The translations under genes and the position numbers were made by a program. Positions 58,340 through 64,000 of a stretch of DNA of 64,000 nt are shown here, in pieces; the stretch's first letter is position 1; each line of letters begins with the position of its first letter. The stretch is from Flaccisagitta enflata (lineage: Eukaryota; Chaetognatha; Sagittoidea; Aphragmophora), in contig OZ231128.1 in the NCBI GenBank assembly GCA_965153355.1, positions 26,846,001 to 26,910,000 on the forward strand. Direction: 5' to 3'. The notes under the pieces were generated by a model. That model was not told where the DNA came from and did no database searches. It saw only the letters and a list, made by a program, of their open reading frames with translations.

Positions 58340-58862
58340 CATTTGGGTGCTTCCCATAGCAAAAGTTGGTTATTTCTTTTTGCCCTCTCTACCTAATGTG
58401 GAGTGACCAATTTTAAGACCCTAACCATTTTTGTTTTATCAAAAATAGTTGATCTTCCGTTTTTTAGGAAATTGCTTTTGAAGACCTAATTTGCATAATG
58501 CAGTGGGATAAAACAATATGCTGACATTGTTTGAATCAGCTTTCATAATTTTCTATTCTTCACAGAATTGCAATTCTGCCTTTTCATTTGCTCTTTCATA
58601 ACTTATGTTCTGATATCTTAGTTTATTTTTTCATACATCATGATTTTTAAAAACAAATAATTGTCCTTTTTGTAACAAAGCTACACAGGATTTTGCTGAA
58701 TTCTGGGAAATCAGTGGAAACTTTAAGGTCAAAACAAAAACGGAAGATGAAGGAATTTTGAAAAAAGGAAAATGGTCATCTTCATGATTTTTGCTCCTCC
58801 ACATTACCTAAGTAGGGTGAAGGGATACTCCCAACTTTTGCTATGTGAAGCACCCAAATGTC
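58340..58862. mobile_element. TIR element with ACATTTGGGTGCTTC ends
   Basis: The left end ACATTTGGGTGCTTC..AGCAAAAGTTGG is inverted at the right (CCAACTTTTGCTATGTGAAG and CACCCAAATGT), about 40-75 bases of TIR. The target duplication is unclear. A related single end lies at about 59935-59970 (CAACTTTGGCTGTGTGAAGC). No coding capacity. Confidence 0.7.
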
Positions 58863-59090
58863 ACATGGTGATGTAGAGTGGAGAGAAAAACTCGTTCTCA
58901 AAGAGGCGTTAATTGGATGTAAATTTCGTTAGAAAGGAAATTGCGGAAATAAATCGGCGACGGTATTGAGTCACATATCGCAATGCAAATGTAGACATAT
59001 TCATGTTGCTGAGCTGCTTCGTTATCAATTGTTACTCAAAATTGATCTTGCACAAATGTTGGGTCCTATCACTCCGAAACTTAACACCAA

Positions 59091-59222
59091 TTTTTAGTTG
59101 CGGACACGCAACTCTATAAGAGGCTTTGTCCGTACGTCCGTCCGTACGTTGGGTGCGGATGGGGGTTGGCTGCCCCTGCCTACCCGTCCGCAACGATATT
59201 GTTACCCCACGTCACTTGTTTA
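59091..59222 (-). repeat. Family B copy, short form
   Basis: TTAGTTGCGGACACGCAACT, CTATAAGAGGCTTTGTCCGT, GGATGGGGGTTGGCTGCCCC and CGTCCGCAACGATATTGTTA, CCCCACGTCACTTGTTT. Shows the whole element in about 130 bases. Confidence 0.8.
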
Positions 59223-60218
59223 ACAAATTTCTGAATATATGAAACTGATCAATTTACTAAGGAAAAAAGTCGAAGTCAGTCTTCAACTTTTGGACGTTTT
59301 CCAGAGAAACATGGTTTTTATTTTCTCATGAGAAAGTTTCACATCTCGATCTACCAATTGCATCCTCAGACAAAATTGATGGGGTAAGTAAATTTGATAA
59401 TTCTCTTTCATTTCATTTGGCGCCAAGCAGAATGCTCCACAACAAATATTTTTATATTTTTCGAGTTATGATTCTTTTTATGAAAAATTGATTCTAAGTG
59501 GGATCTATAAAGGAGTGTATTGATGTTTGTTTGAGCATGCAAATACAAGAAAACACGTTTACGAGCATAGCTGCTCATCTGTGAGGGTGTGTTTGAGTAT
59601 TAGCTTAGTTTTTTTCTGATTTGCATGCAAATAAAAGAAAGCATGTGAGTAGGCATAACCGGCATATTTGGTCCAGTCCTAGTTTTCTCTGATTTTCAGT
59701 GAAACAAATGCATAAAATTATTCTTGATTTAATCTATCAAATGCAAAAATTAGCAGTGCCTGAAAACAAAAAACTCGGTGGGAACTGTTTCTTCACAGCG
59801 ATAATCGCCATTACTGGTAAGAATTATTGTTTTCACTGAATAAACTTTTTTTTTGTTTCAGCTTTGAACTTACCCTTAGAAATCTAAGAGAACAAGGAAA
59901 ATTATAGTCAAGTAATAAGGGCGAAAACAAATTCCCAACTTTGGCTGTGTGAAGCAACCAAATGATCCATGAAAAAGTCCATCAGTTATCCCGGTATTAA
60001 AATGCAGAAGCGACAATGATAACAGCGACAACAACGACATCCACCCGCCTGGATTTATAGTCCGCGTCTGAGTGACTTTCCATCGCGGAATAAAAACAAA
60101 CATTTATTTAAAAATGATATTTTGTCGTCACTTTTTTCAGACGCATGAGAGAGATCGGAATTTCTCAAGACGCGCAGCGCGGGGATAATCGCGCGAGCGT
60201 GCGAACGTACAAGCGCGC

Positions 60219-60219
<1 letters not shown>
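59223..60219. other. No gene seen
   Basis: Unique AT-rich sequence with dispersed repeat fragments; a GC-rich patch of alternating GCGCG lies near 60170-60215. Confidence 0.4.

Positions 60220-60220
<1 letters not shown>

Positions 60221-60292
<72 letters not shown>
60221..60292. repeat. (GA)n microsatellite
   Basis: About 72 bases of GA following CGCGCGTGAG. Confidence 0.98.
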
Positions 60293-60294
<2 letters not shown>

Positions 60295-60496
60295 ACGATT
60301 CCCTTTTGCTTAACCTATGACTTATGATTCAAACTATTTCATTTTGGTTGTTAACGAATGACTCGTCTGAAACGGCGCGACAAAATTATGTTTAACGAGT
60401 TGAGAGTTACTCGTCCGGCATTGAGAGATCTGTTAAAAGTGTTTATCCACGCCTTCCTTCGGCCTTCAAATCCTTCCCCCCCCCCAACTTCTTTTT

Positions 60497-60565
60497 TTAG
60501 ACGCGTGCACGCGACTCTAGAACTCGCCGTGTCGGTCCATCGGTCCGTCCGTCCGTCCATAATAT
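60497..60565 (+). repeat. Truncated family A 5' end
   Basis: TTAGACGCGTGCACGCGACTCTAGAACTCG and (GTCC)n only; the far end is missing. Confidence 0.6.
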
Positions 60566-60734
60566 TATTAAAATTTTGACTTTTAGGTTAATACAAGGTA
60601 CTTAAGGGCACTTTACGGTACCTAAGCTTCTCTAGGTACTTTAAGTAGGGGGGAAACCACTAAAGCCTGAGGGAAGCCAGAGGGAAAAGTATCCAATTCT
60701 ATGATTTCTATCCATTCTACAATGCCCACCTATA

Positions 60735-61346
60735 CCGGGTCATCAGCCTGAGATGCCGGATTCTGTTAAGCTTTTACCCAGAGAAGCCACATATCTCGGA
60801 TTTCATACTGATTGTCTTTTGAAGAGCATAGATTGACGTTTTTTGTATCAAAATTTCATCAAAATCGGTCAAGTAGTTCAGATTTTACAAGTCTTTGAAG
60901 TAAAAACTAATTTCCTCTCAATGGCAGAATTTTCAATAAAAATCATGAAAGAGAGCGTCTTCAAATTTTTCTCTTTCTTTAACAGTTTGAGCTTGGGAAC
61001 ATGTTAAAGGTCTAGTATGAAAAAAAATTTGATGTAGTTTCATAAATTTGTCAAATCACCTTTTACTTAGGACTAATCTTGTGTCCCTGGCACAAAATAT
61101 TGCAAAATGAGGAAATGGGGAAAAACGCCATCCCTCCATTTTCCCATCAAAAAACAGAAGTAGCAGAAAGGTTGTTTTTCACTTAAATACATGTAAAATC
61201 TAAACTACTTGACCGATTTTGATGAAATTTTGATACAAAAAACGTCAATCTTTATTCTTTAAGAGACAATCAGTGTGAAATCCGTGATACATGGCATCTC
61301 AGAGTAAAAGCTTAACATTATCCGGCATCTCAGGCTGATGACCCGG
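60735..61346. mobile_element. 612-bp TA-flanked TIR element
   Basis: About 165 bases at each end are inverted copies, beginning CCGGGTCATCAGCCTGAGAT and including ACTTGACCGATTTTGATGAA. TA lies on both sides (60733-60734, 61347-61348). No transposase. Tc1/mariner-like non-autonomous. Confidence 0.85.
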
Positions 61347-61348
61347 TA

Positions 61349-61776
61349 GCTTTAATTGTGGAGGGGCCCCTACTTCATCACCTAACAACAATAAACCGAC
61401 GAAAATTTCACTGAAAACGTCGACTCCTGCGTACCATTCAATGCAGCATTCTTAGCGAAAATCCCCATTTCTCAAAATGGTTTTCTGGTATGAAAGAATT
61501 CATCTCCTGTAAAAAAGTTTTGAAATCAGTTTTGTCCAGACACTGGACTCCAAAGAGATATTTCATTATATGGTATAGTGTGAAAATTGAGCAATAGGGC
61601 ACAGGAGCTCCCAGGGGAACCCTCCAGGGGCTCTCCAAGGGGCCCAAAATGGCAAAAATAGCTGAAAATTACTATAATCATGACTGCAGTTGTTGTTATC
61701 TCTGCTTCAGTTAAAGTTTAAGGCACTTTGGGGTATCTAAGGGTCTCTCTGTCTGTCTATCTGTCTAACTATCATC

Positions 61777-61780
<4 letters not shown>
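61349..61780. other. No gene seen
   Basis: Unique sequence; the only frame over 60 codons has no motif. Confidence 0.45.

Positions 61781-61862
<82 letters not shown>
61781..61862. repeat. (CT)n microsatellite
   Basis: About 82 bases of CT. Confidence 0.98.
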
Positions 61863-61866
<4 letters not shown>

Positions 61867-61944
61867 TCCTTTTTTTTCCCTTTCTTCAAATTTTTTTTTT
61901 CACATCACATTTTTAAGCCATACAAACTTTCAAGCACGAGAGCA

Positions 61945-62066
61945 GGGACGTCACGTGACGTCCATGAAGTCCCCTGCCACACATCGCTGTGGTCTAGTGA
62001 CCTCAAATATGGCCCCTGCCCGCCCGCAAGCGACTGGGATGGCCCTGTATCCGGCTTTAATTGTGG
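61945..62066 (+). repeat. Family A 3' part
   Basis: CCTGCCACACATCGCTGTGG, CCTCAAATATGGCCCCTGCC, CGCAAGCGACTGGGATGGCC and GTATCCGGCTTTAATT; the palindromic 5' end is missing. Confidence 0.65.
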
Positions 62067-62645
62067 TTTTTCTCGTTCCTTCAATTAGCAAGGTTAGGCA
62101 CAAAAGGACCCTTACAAGATACAGTTGAAACCCGCTCCAATGGACCCGCTTTTAACGGAATTCCGCCAGTAACAGATACACTTTTTTTATAAGAACGTCA
62201 CTTTTTGGGCAAGCTTTCAATGTTTTTAAATTTTGAGCAGTTTAAAGGCTTAAGCGTTCTTAAATTGTTCTTAATTTAAACACAGCTATAAACCTTTAAT
62301 TAAGAACGTTCTTAATTGGTTTGAGTTTATCTTCTAGGAAAAAATGAAGAAAATGTCAATGAAACTACAAAGCAGCAGGTTTAAACATTTTAGGTGAATG
62401 ACAAGAACAATGAAAATGCTGTAAAGACAAAATTTTTCATAATTATATACAGGTTTATTATTTTCATTGCAAAAATGAAATTTACAAAAAAAATTTAGCA
62501 TTTTGAAGATTTACAGCCTAATATTCTTAGATTTTTGAAAAATGAAGCTTTCAAATTTTCTAAGCATGTTCTTATTTTTTGAGGATTTTAAGCCTAATGT
62601 TCTTATAAACTTGGTTCTTTTTTAGAAAAATAAGTGTATCATTTT
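62067..62645. other. No gene seen
   Basis: AT-rich sequence with several TTCTTA-type repeats; no gene. Confidence 0.4.
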
Positions 62646-62646
62646 T

Positions 62647-62802
62647 TAGTCGCGGACACGCAACTCTACATGTTGCCATGTCGGTCGCTAGGTCTGTCGG
62701 TCCGTCCGTCCGTCCATCACATTTTTGATTTTCGAGCAGTTTTTGCGTTACCGCTCCTGCCCAACTGTCCGCGACTGGATTGCCGTGTATCCGGCCTTGT
62801 TT
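62647..62802 (+). mobile_element. Family A element, short form
   Basis: AGTCGCGGACACGCAACTCT, (GTCC)n, GATTTTCGAGCAGTTTTTGC, CTCCTGCCCAACTGTCCGCG and GTATCCGGCCTTGTTTTT. Closest to the copy at 8411-8565. Confidence 0.8.
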
Positions 62803-63084
62803 TTATCTCTTTAACCTATTTTCCTTTATTCTCTATATTGGCTACCACAAAATTCCATTTGGAATAAATAAAATTCATTATTCCCCTTATTCCCAGTAGA
62901 GCGGGACTTGACTGTATGTACAGCAGACGTTCTGTTATGCCCCCATATTCATGGCAGTGGCCCGGTTTGTGTCCAAATTTGTCCAATTGGAAAATGTCCA
63001 ATTTTGGTCACTTTGGCCTCAAATTTAGGCCACTTTGCCTCTTAAATCGAACCTAAAATCCATGAGATAATTAAACTAGAGCTA

Positions 63085-63753
63085 ACCAATGCACAAAGGG
63101 CAGGGAGGTTTTTTTTAGTGCATATAGGGGCATTCTTTCTTTCATTATTTTTTTAGCTTCCATTGTGCATTATAACCTGTCGGAGGTAGAGGAACATGAT
63201 TTGGCTGAATTATCCCATTCCATGTACAGCTTATTGGAAGCCAAAGATAAGTTTCAGCTTATATTTCAATAGAGAGAGAAAAAAATTCTATTCCCGCCTA
63301 TTTCCGCCAAAAACTTTATACCAATATGTAGATCTTCTCATAACAAATCCAAATATGTAATCTTTTCCTGCTACTTAGCTGCACTTTAAGAGAAAAAGCT
63401 CATGGAAAAATTGCTGCAAAGCAACTCTTTCTCAATCATTGGTGACCATTTTAGGGAAGACGCCGTCAAATATAGATCTTGGTGATAACATCACACTCAC
63501 AAACTGACCAATGAGAAACAAGGCACTACCAACCAGAGATTTGCCTCAGTTAAGGGTGATGTTAAGAGCCAGGTACTCTCTTGCTTTTGGTGCCTGTCAT
63601 TGAATTCATCATCGATTTCTTACATTGTAATCACTGATCTTTTGTTGAGAACAACAAATATGACATCTGTTAATGAATAGAAGAAGTTGTGAGTCTGATT
63701 TCTTCAAACAATTACTTTCAAGACTAAAAGGCAGATCTCTGCCCTTTGTGCAA
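63085..63753. mobile_element. Possible TIR element with GCACAAAGGGCAG ends
   Basis: GCACAAAGGGCAG at 63091 has its inverted complement CTGCCCTTTGTGC at 63738-63750. The arms are short and no clear target duplication is seen, so this is tentative. The interior has no gene. Confidence 0.45.
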
Positions 63754-64000
63754 TGGTGCAATCCGCATGTTTTTATCTTTTTTCGTTAAGATTTGAGAGA
63801 GTTTTAAAGATGGGTCTTGAGAGGTTTTTTTTGCAGCATGAAATCTGGGGTCAATTTGGACATTTTTCACACTTTTCACTATACCGCAGCCTTGGATTGA
63901 CTAATCTCTAAAAAATTGGTGACCAAATCGAAGAGTTTTTGATACTCTAACTGATTCTGGAAAATTTTTTGGTCAATATTGCCTCAGAAAAATTCTATTT

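Overview
The window is animal nuclear DNA, probably from an invertebrate whose genome is rich in transposons and microsatellites. There are spliced genes with GT-AG introns, many short terminal-inverted-repeat (TIR) elements flanked by TA, very long (CT)n, (GT)n and (TTTC)n tracts, and several dispersed repeat families. There is no bacterial gene organisation. I cannot name the species. Most long open frames are products of microsatellites or minisatellites and are not genes.

Layout: (1) 1-12350 is repeat-rich, with one zinc-finger transposon fragment on the minus strand near 3.8-4.1 kb. (2) 12350-27821 is a plus-strand block of virus-type genes with the gene set of a Polinton/Maverick (adintovirus-like) element. 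In order it holds an FtsK/HerA-type packaging ATPase, a small basic protein, a nuclear-type protein, a retrovirus-like (RVE) integrase, a single-span membrane protein, a penton-like minor capsid protein, Lys/Ser-rich and other small proteins, an acidic protein with a winged-helix-like tail, a double jelly-roll major capsid protein, and a protein-primed family B DNA polymerase. The capsid gene reads as seven exons with matching phases. The ATPase appears to have an intron inside its P-loop. Several genes carry single in-frame stops or one-base frameshifts, and the polymerase is clearly decayed. I saw no adenain-type protease and no terminal repeats bounding the element. (3) 28223-33736 on the minus strand, tail to tail with the polymerase, is a 14-exon gene for a superfamily 3 (SF3) helicase of the parvovirus NS1/Rep class. 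Two TIR elements are inserted inside its helicase exons. (4) 33.8-64 kb holds no gene I can support. It is made of repeat families A, B, C and D, TIR elements, a 5.9-kb foldback structure and microsatellites.

Together the genes of region 2 would make a capsid, package and integrate DNA, and replicate it by protein priming. The decayed polymerase and the scattered stops suggest a resident endogenous copy, not an active element. The orderly introns in both the capsid gene and the helicase gene are the unusual part. They mean viral-type coding sequence has been intronised in this genome, and the helicase gene may once have belonged to the same element or be a separate endogenous acquisition.

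Repeat families used below: A = termini like AGTCGCGTGCACGCGACT and a far end reading GTATCCGGCCTTGTT; B = GCGGGGTCACAATATCGTTG with CGGACGGGTGGGCAGGGGC; C = GGGCAGCGGCCCC..AAGGGG..GA plus arrays of GGCCTGAGAGGC-type units; D = GGGCCCGAAGTAGTTAAC plus CGGCCAATTTGCAAAAGTAG.
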